The position numbers and the translations under genes were made by a program. Positions 1 through 11,760 of a stretch of 64,000 bases of DNA are shown one piece after another (the stretch's first letter is position 1; each line of letters opens with the position of its first letter). Source of the DNA: Vespa crabro (taxonomy: Eukaryota; Arthropoda; Insecta; Hymenoptera; Vespidae); NCBI RefSeq assembly GCF_910589235.1, contig NC_060978.1, positions 352,087 through 416,086 of the forward strand, given 5' to 3'. Below the pieces are notes generated by a model. That model saw only the letters and a program-made list of their open reading frames with translations, did not search any database and had not been told where the DNA came from.

Positions 1-11
1 AATCGATTATT

Positions 12-13
<2 letters not shown>

Positions 14-55
<42 letters not shown>
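14..55. repeat. (AT)n microsatellite
   Basis: This is an uninterrupted alternating AT array of 42 bases at the left edge of the window. Arrays like this are length-polymorphic and can extrude cruciforms. Confidence 0.97.
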
Positions 56-61
<6 letters not shown>

Positions 62-819
62 TTCACATATTTCTATCCTTTCTTTTTAACGATTTGAAAA
101 AAAATAATATCCATCTTCTTCGACTAACTTTGAAAAAGGGGAAGAGGAATAGAAAAAGAAAATAAGGATGGGGATGACAATAAATATAATTTATTTGTAA
201 AGTGATATAAAGTATGAATTTCGATGAAAGTTATGTACGTTAAGAGTGTGTCGAGTCGATCGTATTTTATTATTTATCGGATTTTTTTCGGATTTATTAT
301 TTTTTACATTTTTATTATTATTTTATCAACGATAAATTAGAATAACGCGTGATCGTTCCAACATACGTGTCTAACTATTATATATTCGTAACAGTATCGT
401 CCCTCGAAAATTGACTATTTCTTTTCTTTTTTCTTTTTTTTTCTCTCTCCTTTTTTCCTCCCCCTTGTAAAAGATTGAATCAATCCGTTAGTTCGTAATT
501 TACGTGATATCGCCAATTTTTATTTTATCCTTTGCGGTGCCATAAACGATTACGTTAGAATGAGTAAAAATATTGGGCCGAGTTTCGAGTTAGCAGAGAA
601 TAGTGAGCGATACGCACGCATTATTTTCGCATGACGTATCTACATATACCTAACGTGTTAGTACGTAGCAGTGATCTATCGATTTGCCGGTAGAACGGAC
701 CTTTCATATTCTGACGTAAGTCGGTACTCGACATAAGTCTAACCATAGCGATCTCGATTTTTTCTTACTGCTTCCATATATCTGTAAGTCGTTAATCAGT
801 CATCGCGAGAACTGTACCT

Positions 820-822
<3 letters not shown>

Positions 823-869
<47 letters not shown>
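823..869. repeat. (AT)n microsatellite
   Basis: An uninterrupted AT array of about 47 bases, followed by imperfect TATA/TGTA sequence up to about 895. Confidence 0.97.
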
Positions 870-874
<5 letters not shown>

Positions 875-1576
875 CATATATCTGTATATGTATATAGAAC
901 ATGTGGGTACTTGTTTGTATTTGGTAATTACGATCTCGACACGAAAGAAAATTCTCACTCATGTTGAAATTACGCCGGCGGGTACAGCGGATAAGAGTTA
1001 CTTACCGCTGTATACGATTTTCACGACTCTAATGTCAAAAGTTGAAAATAAAGCAACGAGTAAAAAGGAGAGAAAGAGAAAGAGAGAAATAGAGGGAGAG
1101 AGAGAGAGAGAGAGAAAGAGCGAGAAAAAAAAAGAGAGAGAAAGAGAGCAACAATTTTCAATGGTAATTCAGAGTAGCAAGGAAAAATCCAACGAATCCT
1201 CCCTCCTTTCTCGAAACTGTTCTAGCGAAAAAGAAGACGGAGCCAAAAGCCGTAAACGCACACGCATTCGTAACATCCTCCGAGAAGGAGCGATACTCTG
1301 CTAACGTAAAATACTGAATGTGTACATAGACTCGTGCGCACATGCTTACGTTGTTCCGTAGATGCGCGGGTATTCTACGGTTATACTACACGCGGTATCG
1401 CGCTAGAGTGGCCAGGCTATTCGGCCGTGCACGTACAATCTAGGTACTGTTTCGTAGAACGGAGGTACCCGAAGGGGAAGTAAGCAGTATCTCTCGAGCA
1501 CCCTCTACCCTCCCGCCACCCGCCTGTCCATCCACGCTTCTCCCCGGAGAAGGAGGATGGAAGTTAGTAGTTCGTG

Positions 1577-1806
1577 GGGTGGTGCTGGTGGTCGTTGTCG
1601 TAACTGTGCCGGCGTTACTACAAGCTTTCTTAGTGGTAGTGGTGACAGTAATAGAAGTAGTAGTGGTAGTAATAGTAGGAGTAAGAGTAGGAGTAGTAGT
1701 AGTATCAGCAAAAGCAAGTAGTAGGAATGTGAGTGTAGTATTGCTGATACTAGTGGTGGTGGTGGCGATGGCGATAACTACGAGCGTGTGGTAGTAATAG
1801 CGATGA

Positions 1807-1844
<38 letters not shown>

Positions 1845-1845
1845 A
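1577..1845. repeat. degenerate GTA/GTG trinucleotide region
   Basis: Triplets of GTA, GTG and GTT type dominate about 270 bases and end in a nearly pure (AGT)n run at 1807-1838. Translation gives Val-rich or Leu-rich low complexity in alternate frames, so it is treated as a cryptic simple repeat rather than coding sequence. Confidence 0.85.
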
Positions 1846-2019
1846 GCTTCTCCGTCCGTCCGTCTCGTCTCGACTCGACTCGTCTCGCGTGACGGCCTCG
1901 TCAGCCGTCAGCCAAGCTCCGTCCGGATCGATACGCCTGCCACCCTTACGACCCCAACTTCCTCCACCTTCTCCTGTGAAAAGCAATGCACCTACACCAC
2001 CCTCCTCCTTCTCGGTTTT

Positions 2020-2130
2020 TCTCTCTCTCTCCCTCTCTCTTTCTCTTTCTCTCTCGGTTGCTCCTTCGAGTCGACTATCGTTTCCTCTCTTTCTCTCTAT
2101 CTCTCTCTCTCTCTCACTCTCACTCTAGAG
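2020..2130. repeat. (TC)n-rich polypyrimidine tract
   Basis: Mostly TCTC with scattered TTTC, interrupted by a short unique segment near 2058-2085. Confidence 0.9.
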
Positions 2131-2454
2131 CGTACCCTTCTCTTCCTTCCTCCGACTGCTGCCTCCTGCCAGCGGAGTCTAGTTGAGTCGAGTTGAGCCA
2201 CCGGCCGGGTCAGAAGACGTCTGCTGCCCGGGCGAGCGACAGCTACCCCACCTCCTCCACCACCCTACCCGCGGCCCCGTTTTACCACCTCCTCCCCCGG
2301 CCGCCGCCACCCCCGTCGTCCTCCTCCACGACTCTATTCTACCGCGACGTGCCACGAGATGGACAGCCTCGCCTCGACGTCGAATCCACGCTCTCGTACA
2401 CCCTTCTTCCGCGCGCGCCGCACCGCGTCGTCGACGTCACGTCGCTCTTGCTTT

Positions 2455-2460
2455 TATCTT

Positions 2461-2508
<48 letters not shown>

Positions 2509-2576
2509 CTTCTCCCTTACCCTCGTTTTCTCTCCCTCTCTTTCTCTTCCTCTTTCGCTCTCGTTCTTCTCTCTAG
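2455..2576. repeat. (TC)n polypyrimidine tract
   Basis: About 120 bases of almost pure pyrimidine, with the purest TC run at about 2473-2503. The strand bias could support H-DNA. Confidence 0.93.
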
Positions 2577-4541
2577 GTGCCAGAGTATGCCACCACTACC
2601 ACCGCCACCACCACCATTACCTCTACTATCACAGTGCCACTTTTACCACTACTGCCACCGTGACGGCTACTGCGTATCTCGAGCGCGTGCTTTTCAGCGG
2701 TATTCTTGCTGATCGAACCTAACGCCGTTCTAGTTGCGAGGAAACCTTGTCCTCCGCTTCGTTCGAGAACTCTATGAGAAGGGGATCGACAACTCGATCG
2801 GATCGGGGAGTCGAACCTACCGTGGAATTCCACAGCATTTATTACCTAGATAAGGACTTTTCATATTCTTTTTCTCTTTCCATTATTATTTTTCCCTTGT
2901 CTTTTTATTCCTTCACTTTTTTCTTTTTTCTTTTTCTTATTTTGTATCTTTTCTTTTCTTTTCTTTTTCTTTTTTTTCTTTTTTTTTTTTGTCGAGGATC
3001 CAATCCTTTTTTTGTCTCCCGTCCTTCGATACGTATCCTGCGATACACTGCGATCGCCGATCAATACGTCTGATTTTTTTTCGTATTGCTTCTTTTACCT
3101 AAAGCACAAAATGTTTCCGTTTCGTTAGGTGACTTTTTCTTACTTTTTTTTTTTTAGCGTTCTCGAGGGAGATTATAGAGTACGGAGTTATAACGAATTA
3201 TGCGATGACGTGAAAGACGACGATGTCGTACCCGCAATGAAAACATTTTGGAAGGACAGGTAGAAACGAAACAAAAAAGGTTGAGAAGATCGATCTCTCC
3301 CTTCCTCCCCCTTCCTCTATCCCTCCCGACTTCTCCCTTCCATCCCTTCGCTTCTTCTTTCTTTCCTCTCAATGAACGGTCGCACTCTGTGCAAAGACAA
3401 AAACCCTTGATAATGAATCATTAGTAGTCGAGAGTCAATTAAAGATTAATTAATCGCTAGGATTCGAGAGCCAATTAAACTTTCGCCGACAGTGGAGGAG
3501 TCGCCTGATCGCTGCCGCTGAAAAGTATAATGCAGTCTGTGGAGATCCACCGATGCATTTACTGGTTCGTTACTTCGACTTCCGGATGTAATACTACAGC
3601 GAATGTAATACTTTCGTATACTTACGAATTCGCTTAGACTGTATGAGGAATGAGGACAAAGAGACAGAGAGAGAGAGAAAAAGAGAGAGAGAAAGAGAGA
3701 GAAAGAGGATTCCATTCTTTCGATATTTTGGATTCGCCTTTGTCCATCGTTTAACTATCTAGGAAATTTATCGAAACATTAAACTTCTTGAGTCCTTTGA
3801 TGTCGATGTTTAGATGACTCATCAGAATGTTTGAAAATTCTTTTTAAGTCATCGAGGCCTTTTGAGACTAACCGTAGAACTCAGAAAAATAGAAAGACAT
3901 AGAAAAGGAAGAAAGGTGGGAGAGAAATAGAAAAAGAGAAAGAAAGAAGAGAGAGAGAGAGAGAGAGAGAACAAGAAGAAGTCGTAAAAGAGAAGGAGGA
4001 TGAAAGGAAGAGAGCAGAACATATTTGGCACGTTGACAGCTCGGCACACTTGTCGTTCTTTTTGGCAGAAAGGAGGCCCGATAAAGTGGGTGGCGTTGAG
4101 GGCGGAAGAGGGAAGGCACGGTTGTTGGATCACCGACCTTTCAGGATTGACAGTGATGGAGGTTTTACTTGTGTACGTTTTCGTTGCGGCGTGAGTGTGT
4201 TTGAAGACGTGTAACGATGACGCCTCCAGACACCGCCAATCAGTCAGCTCATTACACCGATTCAATCGACGTCGTCTATACCGTCTACCACCGTTAACCT
4301 TCCCGCATTACCCCTCGTCCACTTGGCGAAGACCATGACGACAGACCGTTCGATAATCGTCGATATGTCACTCGCGAGTTGATACTCCTGTAATCTATCG
4401 ACGTCGCTTATCGCTTGAAGACTTGTCGAAAATAAAATAATACGACAAGGTTACGAGTGTCGGCAAATATGTCGTTTTATGTTCTTATTAAAACGAACAG
4501 AAAGAATGTTTTCAAACATATACGTATACGAGAGAGAAAGC

Positions 4542-4548
<7 letters not shown>

Positions 4549-4599
<51 letters not shown>
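4549..4599. repeat. (GA)n microsatellite
   Basis: Nearly pure GA array of about 50 bases. Confidence 0.96.
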
Positions 4600-4601
<2 letters not shown>

Positions 4602-4804
4602 CAAGTTTTGAATCCTCTTTCGAGGAGTATCTATACAAAATGAATGACTTATCGGAAGCTATTATAGATTTAATTAAACGATTAATTTTGATTTAACAAA
4701 GTAGTATGCTCTTATATAGTAGGAAAAGTTATCGTAGAACTATGAGATATCGAAGAGCATAAGAGCAAACCGATATAGCTTGAACTTGTGATCTTCCATC
4801 GCCG

Positions 4805-4805
<1 letters not shown>

Positions 4806-4856
<51 letters not shown>
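4806..4856. repeat. (TA)n microsatellite
   Basis: Pure TA array of about 50 bases, followed closely by a T run and a TC-rich tract at about 4915-4980. Confidence 0.97.
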
Positions 4857-4858
<2 letters not shown>

Positions 4859-5060
4859 TTTTTTTTTCTCTTCATAGCTGTGACATACGGTGAAAATTAT
4901 AGCCGTCGTTCCTTCCTCTCTCTCTCTCTCTCTTTCTCTTTCTCTTTTCACTCTATCTCTTTCTTTCTCTCTCTTCCTCTTCGGGTTCTTCGCGCATCGG
5001 ACGAGGCGGAGGCGATTCCTGCCTCCCACGATACCGCCCCAGCACTGAGGCCATCGTAGA

Positions 5061-5191
5061 TGGGTGCCAGCTATCTAAGGGGTGATTTCTAATTTATGAG
5101 ACTGGGGCGATGTGATGAACAGACGTCATAAAGCATGTCGCGCCCCGCGTCTGCAGGCTGCCACTTGCCCCTCTCCTCCCCTTTCCCCTTC

Positions 5192-5240
<49 letters not shown>

Positions 5241-5497
5241 TTCATTCCTCCCTCCCCCTGTTATCGCCGGCACCGAGTTCTCCCGGCACTCCACCACCTT
5301 CCAACTATCCCACCCCTTCCATCGTTCTCCCGTTCCACCGGTTCTGTGATTTGTGGCCTCTCGAATTCTCTTCGCGGCCTTCTCCTTCGCGAAACTTCGA
5401 TCTCTCTCCCTTTTTCCTCCTTATTCTCTTCTCACCCTCCTTTACTGTCTCTTTCTTTCTCTCTCTCTCTCTTCCTCCCCCCTCCTCTCTCTTTATA

Positions 5498-5553
<56 letters not shown>

Positions 5554-5600
5554 ACCATTTCAAACGTATACTCTCTTTCTTAGGGTTTCTTCTTGCTAAG
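5061..5600. other. pyrimidine-rich block with short GC-rich unique segments
   Basis: Two TC tracts (about 5190-5252 and 5452-5551) flank unique GC-rich sequence (5255-5400). Overlapping plus-strand frames give Ser/Leu/Pro low complexity. No exon is supported. Confidence 0.55.
5452..5551. repeat. (TC)n polypyrimidine tract
   Basis: The purest part is (TC)n at about 5503-5547. Confidence 0.95.
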
Positions 5601-7300
5601 ACGCGTTGATGCGATATTTTTTGTTTGTGCAACTAAATGCCTTCCGCCTCGCATTTTGTCCCTTTATTAATCGGGACAATAGTGTCTATTACCGTGTTTA
5701 GAGAACTGTTAAAGGAAAAGAATTCTCTCTGAGAATATGTGGCTTGTTAAAGAAAAAAAGGAAAAAAAATAAATAAAAAAGAATGAAAAGAAGAAGAAGG
5801 AAAGAAAAATAAAAATAAAAGCAAAAAAAGATTGACCAGACGTCCCTTGAATTCAATCGTCTTTGGCGATTTACCGTCGTCTATTAAATGGATTATTTTC
5901 GACGGTTGACCTTAATGCGCGAGACCAACCAACCAAAGCTCTCTGTATATTTATGTAAATCGCAAAGTATAGATATATCTACATGTGCATACCTATCTAT
6001 ATACATTTAAATGGTGTCGATCACTATCGATTGTGCATCGCTCGCCATGAACGGGGACAGACGCTAAATAGATATTTCTTAACGATTCAGACAGTCTGGA
6101 TACGTTTACTCTTTGGATTTAAATAGACCAAAATCGGGAGATGCTTATTTTAAATTGACGGATGGCGAGCGCGGAGCTGCGACAATAAAAACGGGCGCCA
6201 CCAATATCCGTGTATTTTTGGAAACGTTCGAAAATATACGATTATAAAAAAAATATTCTCCTCCACATTCACCTCCTCTCTCTCTCTCTCTCTCTCTCTT
6301 TCCGCCAATACTCGCGTCTCATGCCATTATGAAAGTTCGAACGATCCCGTGTCGCTGTGTTGACTGAAGGGGTGGACAAGGGGGTTGAACGGGTAGGGGT
6401 TGAACGGAGATACAATGACGAATGTTTTTTAAAGCGCGTTAACGGCTTTGTTGCCACGCTTTTCGTTATATTTTTATTCGTAGATAGTACAATCCAAATC
6501 TATTTGCAAATCGCTTTCATTCGATCGGTGCTATTAGCTTCGAAAGGTAGGCATGATTTATATCGCGAACGATCATTCGCCGAGGATTGTCCTGAACGGT
6601 TGGGATGCGAAGGGTGGTGGAGTAGGAGTAGGAGAGGCATGAAGGAGAGGGGGAGGAAGAGGAACAAAGTATGTTCACGCTGATGATCGATGTATAGACA
6701 TCATATCGATATAATAATCTATTATATTTTTTGTTATCAATTAACGGCAACGTCCAATCAAGGGAAACAGAAAAAAAAACAAAAAATTAAAAATTAAAAA
6801 AAAAAGAGATTGAAAAAAGAGACGGGTACAATGAAATATATTATGATAATAAATTGATACGAAGTTTGGCGATCCACCAAAAAGTCTTAGAGATGCGCGG
6901 CATCTTTTTCTATCTTACGAAAAATACTAAGCTTCGTGTAATTCAATGATCGGAATCTGTAGCATTTGCTCCGTTTACGTCTCTTCATATATTATTGCTA
7001 CTGCATTCCGCAGTGCGTATCTCGTTTGGCCTGAATGCTGACCTCTAGGTACTTATTTTCTTTTGGAAATAGGAGAACGAAAAGAAAAAACAAAAAACAA
7101 AAAGGAAATAGAAAGAAAGAAAGACAAAAAAAAGTAATAAAAAGAGAAAGTCGGTGACATAAGAGTCGACGGAAAAAGAAATGATCCATAAAAATCGTAA
7201 CAAATGCAAATTTCGTTCTATCGATATTTCAATTGATTTTATAAACGAATTTTTATAATGTACGTATATCGAACGAATTGTACGAGGCAAATGAATTTTA
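5601..7300. other. AT-rich non-coding DNA with A-rich tracts
   Basis: A/G-rich low-complexity tracts lie at about 5740-5830, 6765-6820 and 7065-7150, and a (TC)n run at 6273-6301. A 108-codon open frame at 6357-6683 (+) opens with GTG and resembles nothing I know, so it is regarded as chance. Confidence 0.5.
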
Positions 7301-7519
7301 ATCCCGATGATGTTTACAGTTTCCGTAAGAATGTCGCGTCCTCGACACCGATTGATAATTCAAAACGTCGAGTTGAACGTGACATTTCTGGCCGGTGAGA
7401 GCTGATGTAACGATAGCGATAGATCCGGCAGGTATTATCGGTAGGCAGGTAGTAGATAAAGAAGAGAGGCACGAGGACTAGTCTCGCTTGAGAGGTGGAG
7501 CGCGCTTGAAAATGTGCGC

Positions 7520-7660
7520 TTCGGTTCACGGTACCTTTGTGAAAAATCGTGTTATAACCCTAATTTAATTTTATGGCCGGCATTACGGCGGATTGTGTTG
7601 TATATCGGGGTCCGGGCATAATGGCCATATATGGCCACGTATAATAATGGAGAGAAGAAA
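7520..7660. promoter_or_regulatory. unique island with a palindromic CArG box
   Basis: A 16-base perfect palindrome, TGGCCATATATGGCCA at 7622-7637, contains CCATATATGG (7625-7634). That is an exact match to the serum-response-factor CArG consensus, CC followed by six A/T then GG. TTTTATGGCC lies upstream near 7570. The segment is unique sequence between microsatellites. The motif match is seen; an enhancer or promoter role is inference. Confidence 0.25.
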
Positions 7661-7663
7661 CGA

Positions 7664-7704
7664 GTAAGTAAGAGAGACAGACAGTCAGAGAGATAGAGAG
7701 AGAT

Positions 7705-7769
<65 letters not shown>

Positions 7770-7796
7770 GAGAGAGAGAAAGAGAAGAAGAAAAGG
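7664..7796. repeat. (GA)n purine tract
   Basis: Purine-rich sequence with interspersed GATA units, purest at about 7710-7767. Confidence 0.95.
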
Positions 7797-7799
7797 TGA

Positions 7800-9025
7800 G
7801 TAGTGGGGGGAGATAGAGAGGGCTAATAATCAGTTGTAACGCGAACCGTCGTAAACCGCGGAGCAACAAGAATCGAGGCATCAAAATAGGGTCCTGGATG
7901 GTAGAAAAAAGGAAGCCCCCTTCAAGGACGAGGAGCAAAGAGTAAGAAGGATGTATGTTTATATTTAGAGAAGTGGGGATGAAGTATCATTATCTCGAAA
8001 AACGTGGATGGCAGAAGAAGGGTAGGGAGGTGGAGGAGGCCTGGGGGAGAGGAGATACGCCTACTCCCTATTCTTGTTTCATAATTCTTCTTCTCGCCCC
8101 CTCTGCGAGTCCTTTTCCCGCCCTTCCTGCTTTAGAAAAGAACAGGACCTACGAGTTACAACCTTCTTGATAGCCATCAAACGTGCACTTGCCGGCGCCA
8201 ATCGTAAAAGTTCAGGTCAGCGGATCCGAAGAACGTCACTGGACTCGTTTGCCAACGTTCGAAATTCTTCTTTTTCTTTTTTTTTTTGTCGTGATTCGAA
8301 CGGTCGCTGATAAAAATTTCGATAAAATAACGGCGATCGATTTAATTTATGTAACAAGGATCTTTAAAATATCATAGAAAAATGATAGAAAGAATCAAAC
8401 GGTTTCGAAACTATCGCAAATGTCTTTCTAAAATTGGGTACCTATCTTTTTCGGTGGGGTTAAAGGCATTAACAATATAAAAAGAAAATTCAAATAACAA
8501 TTCGATAAATCGATTGGTCTGCGAATATAAATAAGAGCGAACGGTAAAGTGGATCGCAATCTCTTTCGATCGACTTCTATACACTCTCACACACACACAC
8601 ACACACACATACAAATACGCATATATGTATATATGTACGAAATTAATTTTTTTGACCGATCCAAACCGAAAGATCATTCGGGAAAAAAAATTATTGCACG
8701 GGTTTGGCAACGTCGCTAGTGATCCCTTTGGTTTGCTCCCTTTCTTTTCTCTCTTTCGCGGGCAGAAGGGCGCAGCAAAGTCGGTCGGAGGAAATCGTGG
8801 CGCAAAATTACTATAATACCTTGTTTATACCGTTCGCCGTCGAGACAAGAGCCCGGCATATTTCGTTATTATTATTGATCGGCTTGGGCCGATATTAAAG
8901 TGGCCAAGAGGGTTACTCTCTCGCTCTATATTTACGCCGGTTCACCCGAAAAAGCATGAAATTACTGATAATCGCCACAAGCGGCAAGCCACACGGCGGC
9001 GGATCCTTAAATATAATCGCTAAGG

Positions 9026-9030
<5 letters not shown>
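7800..9030. other. mixed unique sequence
   Basis: Unique DNA with a (CA)n array at 8587-8609 and short T-rich runs. The segment 8700-9020 is richer in CpG and contains two CCACA Runt-like cores and a TAATCG motif within 40 bases (about 8970-8997). No coding exon recognised. Confidence 0.4.
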
Positions 9031-9065
<35 letters not shown>

Positions 9066-9120
9066 ATCTATCTCTCTTTCTTTATCTCTATCTCTCTTTT
9101 TCATTTTCTCTCTCTTTTTT
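9029..9120. repeat. (TC)n microsatellite and T-rich tail
   Basis: Pure TC at 9029-9063, then imperfect TC and TTTC to about 9120. Confidence 0.95.
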
Positions 9121-9419
9121 TCATTTTTCCCAAGTTAACACGAATTACCATTCACAGCTCACCTTTTTTCATTGTACTCCTTTGTTCTCATTAGATTCGT
9201 CAGGCTTTTAATTATTTCTTTTTTAGAAAACAAAATCTCCGATAAATCTCCGTTGAAAAGAAAAAAGAAAAAAAAAAAAAAGAAAAAAAAATAAAAGAAT
9301 AAAGAAAAGATATAAAAAAGAAAAAAAAAGGAAAAATCGATCGATTATGGGACATGAATACAAATATATCGGATAATCTTCGGTAAACGTGTGATCGCGC
9401 TTTCTTTTCGACGATCGAT

Positions 9420-9910
9420 ATGGACAGTTTTCATAGATGCTATCCGGCGATCCGATCGTAATTGGCCGCTGTGTGTCCGTGATCGTTCGCGGGGATATAT
9501 CGGCATAATGTCGCAGCTAATCTTGCAGTAATTTTGCGGAATTGTTTTTTCGTTGTCTGAAATCTACGGGAGATTTCAAAAGCGATTTTATCGTTTAGGG
9601 AAGGGTACATTTTATTGCCTTTTCGTAATTTCATTTGGATGAGACCGCGATAAAATTACGTGCCGGTCTGTATGACAGCTACGTTATTTATTAGATTGTT
9701 CGTTAAACATGCGTTATGCGTCGGTTGTACTTTACTAACAAAATTGTTATGCATGGAAAATTGGTCTTCGGTAATATCGCGTATGCAACGATATCGTACG
9801 AATGCACCCCAAAATCTGCGCAAAAATGCGAGATAAAGATTTGACCGATTAAATGAATCGACGACTAGTAAGTAACGAGCGGCTATTACGTCGACGATAC
9901 TATGTATGTG
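9420..9910. promoter_or_regulatory. unique motif-dense island
   Basis: About 490 bases with no simple repeat, flanked by low-complexity sequence. It holds several AT-core homeodomain-type sites, including TAATTG at 9459-9464, TTTATTGCC at 9611-9619 (Caudal/posterior-Hox type) and ATTAAATGAAT near 9848. Two minus-strand open frames cross it, but neither resembles a known protein. Conserved non-coding enhancer is an inference that needs cross-species alignment. Confidence 0.2.
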
Positions 9911-10074
9911 CATCGACAATGGCAACGACAATGGCAACGACGACAACGAAGATCATTCTCGAACGCTTTGAAATTGATTAGAAAGATGATTCGAAGAATC
10001 TTAGTAACGCAAATAAATCTTTCCATCATGAATATTTTTTATTCTAACCTTTACGTATGTATATATCCAAGAGC

Positions 10075-10195
10075 TAGCAGAAAGGGTAAAGAGGGCAAAG
10101 AGGCGAGATTGGAGGGTGTGGCGGGGGGAGAGAGGTAGGGAGAAGGAGGCGGATGGGAAGGAGGGTGAAAGAGGGAGGGAGGGAGGGAAGGCAAG
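10075..10195 (+). other. G-rich tract with a G-quadruplex motif
   Basis: A run of purine-rich, G-rich sequence ends in four GGG runs separated by single A bases at 10173-10187. This is a textbook G-quadruplex motif with one-base loops on the plus strand. The flank at 10107-10170 adds further GGG runs. Confidence 0.7.
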
Positions 10196-10254
10196 AACAG
10201 CGAACGGCAGTAGGAACAGCGGCAGGGTCAGTCTGGGTAGGCAGCAGTTCGACT

Positions 10255-10345
10255 TCGGCTGCCGGCCGCCGTAAAAACGTCAATTAAAGTGTTTTATTTG
10301 ATCCTTCGTTAGAACGTTGAAATGGAATTTTGATTTATGGCTGCA
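10255..10345. promoter_or_regulatory. short unique island with homeodomain-type sites
   Basis: Unique sequence carries CAATTAAAGTG at 10281-10291 and TTTATGG at 10334-10340. These are plausible homeodomain sites; function is inferred only from motif content. Confidence 0.15.
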
Positions 10346-10633
10346 GCACTTTAAGTGTGCGTATGCGCGAGAGCTTGAGTACGCCCGCGCGCACACGCGT
10401 AAATAAAATAAATAGGAGGCTATAATTAGTCGGCGGTGTGGTGTATAAGTCCGAGATACCTAAGCCGGACCACTTCGAGTCCGATCGCTTATATACGCGA
10501 CCGGTTCTCTTCGCGATGCCTCGGATAACTTCGACAAACAAATTCCACCCGACTCGTTTTTACGCCGATCCTCTAAAAATTTCGTTCGAAACCGTTCGAC
10601 TTGATTCGCATACCATATAACGTGCTACTTTTT

Positions 10634-10662
10634 TATATATATATAATATATATATATATATA

Positions 10663-10706
<44 letters not shown>
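10634..10706. repeat. (TA)n-rich array
   Basis: Imperfect TATA sequence with two short interruptions, purest at about 10667-10706. Confidence 0.95.
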
Positions 10707-10709
<3 letters not shown>

Positions 10710-10792
10710 GTAATGAAAAGATTCCGTTCATGATATCAATCGTTCTATATATCGATATATCGTAGCGAGATTAGAAAAGATATGATGCATGT

Positions 10793-10796
<4 letters not shown>

Positions 10797-10860
<64 letters not shown>

Positions 10861-10866
10861 TATATA
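10797..10866. repeat. compound (TA)n-(TGTA)n microsatellite
   Basis: A TA array (about 10800-10833) passes directly into a TGTA tetranucleotide array (about 10833-10860). Confidence 0.96.
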
Positions 10867-11500
10867 ATCGTTTTCAAGCTCGTTTCTTCTTAGAAGAAAT
10901 ACTCAGGGTACCTCTTGGATGTTTGTGATATTATCGAATACGTACCAACATATCTACCGTGATACATTGCACATTAATCAATGTATATGTATCGATATAA
11001 CGCATACAATCCACGTACAAGCCGACGTACTTTGCGGGCAGCCCTAATCCCATGCGAGCATATAAAGGTCGAAAAGCCGCACGCGTAGATTTTACGAGCG
11101 ATACGAGTCGGAACATCGTCTCAATTCGAATGATTCTTCGATCGTATAAACAGAACTAGCAATGCAATAAGACATACGAAATTACCTGGTTCGAGGGAAA
11201 AATCTATATCGGAAAACGTTTGTCAGAAAATGGGCCGCCCTAACGTTTCTCACAGAAATCGTTTTTCGTTTAAAAAAATATTATAAATAAAGAAAAAGCG
11301 AAACGATTTCTTACGAAATCTTCTATATGCTCTTGCGACTCAATTTATTTTCCAAGAATCGATGAACGCAAAAGTCGAAGAAACGAAATAGCCGATGTAT
11401 GTATATATGTATATATATTAAAATAGTAAAGAAGAAGATGAAGAAGAAGGAAAGAGAAACTGTGAGGCATAAGGGGGATGCAAAGAGAGCGAGAGAGAGC
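10867..11500. other. AT-rich unique non-coding DNA
   Basis: No long repeat and no recognised exon. A-rich low complexity lies at about 11270-11300 and a short GAAGAA run near 11428-11450. Confidence 0.45.
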
Positions 11501-11504
11501 GAGA

Positions 11505-11509
11505 GCGAG

Positions 11510-11545
<36 letters not shown>
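11505..11545. repeat. (GA)n microsatellite
   Basis: Pure GA at about 11514-11545, preceded by GAGC variants. Confidence 0.95.
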
Positions 11546-11548
<3 letters not shown>

Positions 11549-11599
11549 GAGGTCGACGAAATAACACGTGCGATGGTTCTGTTCGAGTGCGAGAGCGAA

Positions 11600-11760
11600 T
11601 GACCGAGTTAAGTGTAGAAGAGTCGCACCAGCCGGCCGTCCAAATGTTATTGTTTATTGTGGCCGAACGACAGCTTGATTTATCATGCGATGCCGGCCAT
11701 GGCCATGCGTGAAATAGTGGCATAATCCCGTTGATTTGTGGCGACCATTGTTCGTACGAC
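11600..11760. promoter_or_regulatory. unique island with Fox/Sox-type core
   Basis: TGTTTATTGTGG at 11651-11662 combines a forkhead-type TGTTTAT core with an overlapping ATTGTG Sox-like core. A 10-base palindrome, GGCCATGGCC, lies at 11695-11704. It is unique sequence between a GA array and pyrimidine-rich DNA. The regulatory role is inferred. Confidence 0.2.

Larger units (their letters stand above)
1..1340. other. AT-rich non-coding DNA
   Basis: The stretch holds two long (AT)n arrays (annotated separately), short T-rich runs near 420-470 and a GA-rich purine run at about 1067-1149. An open frame across the purine run gives only Lys/Arg/Glu low-complexity protein and is not accepted as a gene. 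No conserved exon is visible. Confidence 0.6.
1341..2800. other. GC- and CpG-rich block with trinucleotide and pyrimidine tracts
   Basis: Composition shifts from AT-rich to CpG-rich here. The order is: unique CpG-rich sequence (1341-1570), a degenerate GTA/GTG trinucleotide region (1577-1845), a CTCGT/CTCGA pentamer run (1861-1887), TC tracts (2020-2130), a GC-rich unique segment (2180-2450) and another TC tract (2455-2575). Several overlapping open frames exist on both strands because stops are depleted in this composition. The ones I checked between 2180 and 2720 open with TTG rather than ATG. In hymenopteran genomes such blocks can be promoters or 5' untranslated exons, but no core promoter motif decides the matter here. 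Confidence 0.45.
2801..5060. other. AT-rich non-coding DNA with purine and pyrimidine tracts
   Basis: T-rich sequence occupies 2860-2995 and GA-rich runs lie at 3660-3710 and 3895-3985. A unique CpG-containing segment at about 4010-4440 includes a possible short signal-peptide exon (see findings). A 12-base palindrome, GTGGAATTCCAC, sits at 2822-2833. No recognisable coding exon. Confidence 0.5.

Noticed and set aside
2183..2722. 179-codon plus-strand frame with Pro- and Leu/Ser-rich sequence
   Set aside because: It opens with TTG, the C-terminal half is a TC microsatellite and a GC-rich segment explains the lack of stops. Competing frames are equally open.
7446..7460. let-7-like string AGGTAGTAGA
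   Set aside because: It lacks the full seed and mature sequence and has no paired arm nearby.
11178..11192. tRNA B-box-like GGTTCGAGGGA
   Set aside because: No matching A box, cloverleaf or acceptor stem surrounds it.
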